From assembly GCA_902542235.1 (NCBI GenBank), contig CACBTT010000003.1, positions 28,796 to 92,795 on the forward strand: 64,000 nucleotides of DNA, in the 5' to 3' direction. The notes under the pieces are model-generated. The model made no database searches. It worked only from the letters and a program-made list of their open reading frames with translations, and had not been told where the DNA came from. Both the position numbers and the translations under genes were made by a program. Origin of the DNA: an uncultured Pelagibacteraceae bacterium. GTDB lineage: Bacteria; Pseudomonadota; Alphaproteobacteria; Pelagibacterales; Pelagibacteraceae. Positions 63,747-64,000 of this stretch are shown here, piece after piece; positions within the stretch are counted from its first letter, which is position 1, and each line of letters opens with the position of its first letter.

Positions 63747-64000
63747 TATGCAGTATTTTGTTTAATAAATTTTTCTGCCTCAGCTAAAATTAATTTTTTT
63801 CTATCAGGTTTCATTTTATCGAAAATTCTAACCATCATAGAAAGTCTGGGATTTTTTAAAAAGAAGGCTCTATTTCTATTTATGAATCTCCAATAAAGAC
63901 CATCCATGGTATTGCACCATTCTCCTTTTTTAAAATCCATCATTTTCATGAAATAAGCGGAGCCGCAAATATATGGTTTTGTGGCAAATATTCCTCCATC
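63746..64000 (-). CDS. Cryptochrome/photolyase-related protein (FeS-BCP/PhrB-like), C-terminal part; runs off the right edge
   Basis: Open frame from the window edge: DGGIFATKPYICGSAYFMKMMDFKKGEWCNTMDGLYWRFINRNRAFFLKNPRLSMMVRIFDKM; followed by the DUF2256 gene. Confidence 0.85.
   Translation of the reverse strand, partial: DGGIFATKPYICGSAYFMKMMDFKKGEWCNTMDGLYWRFINRNRAFFLKNPRLSMMVRIFDKMKPDRKKLILAEAEKFIKQNTA

Noticed and set aside
63746-64000. Loss of Fe-S cysteines in the right-edge photolyase-related protein
   Set aside because: Only the C-terminal part is visible and the DFKKGEWCNTMDGLYWRF pattern seems typical of one subgroup; cannot judge without the rest of the gene.

Overview
AT-rich, gene-dense window that reads as a SAR11 / Pelagibacter-like alphaproteobacterial chromosome (inferred from gene content and recalled protein similarity, including a DmdA-type DMSP demethylase). 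Positions 1-22.7 kb form one co-directional minus-strand block: ffh-rpsP-trmD-rplS-leuCDB-dmdCBA-asd-sdhCDAB-mmsA-mdh-sucCD-sucA-(sucB). It is followed by dapF/ftsY, a small MFS/GGT-like/AMP-ligase/PanE-like cassette, a TakP-like TRAP operon, a two-ATPase carbohydrate/polyol ABC operon, a 2-hydroxyacid/alcohol oxidation cluster, a ccm cytochrome-c maturation cluster, hspQ/yciB/BI-1, argG and a photolyase-family neighbourhood. No tRNA, rRNA, CRISPR or mobile element was recognised. The most interesting observations are: (1) a 102-nt cloverleaf-like structured RNA ending 5 nt before the ffh start codon; (2) a succinate dehydrogenase whose two membrane anchors both lack the canonical heme-b axial histidines while the quinone-site residues remain; (3) a photolyase-like protein that starts at the FAD domain and carries an alpha/beta domain at its C-terminus (possible circular permutation); (4) a TRAP large permease with a ~330-aa soluble coiled-coil tail; (5) a secreted acidic beta-helix protein with a DG-x-DE-x-G ladder; (6) a hairpin upstream of ccmC with a C/U-rich loop; (7) a small ORF interrupted by a single in-frame TAA. 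All similarity claims come from reading and recall; no searches were run.
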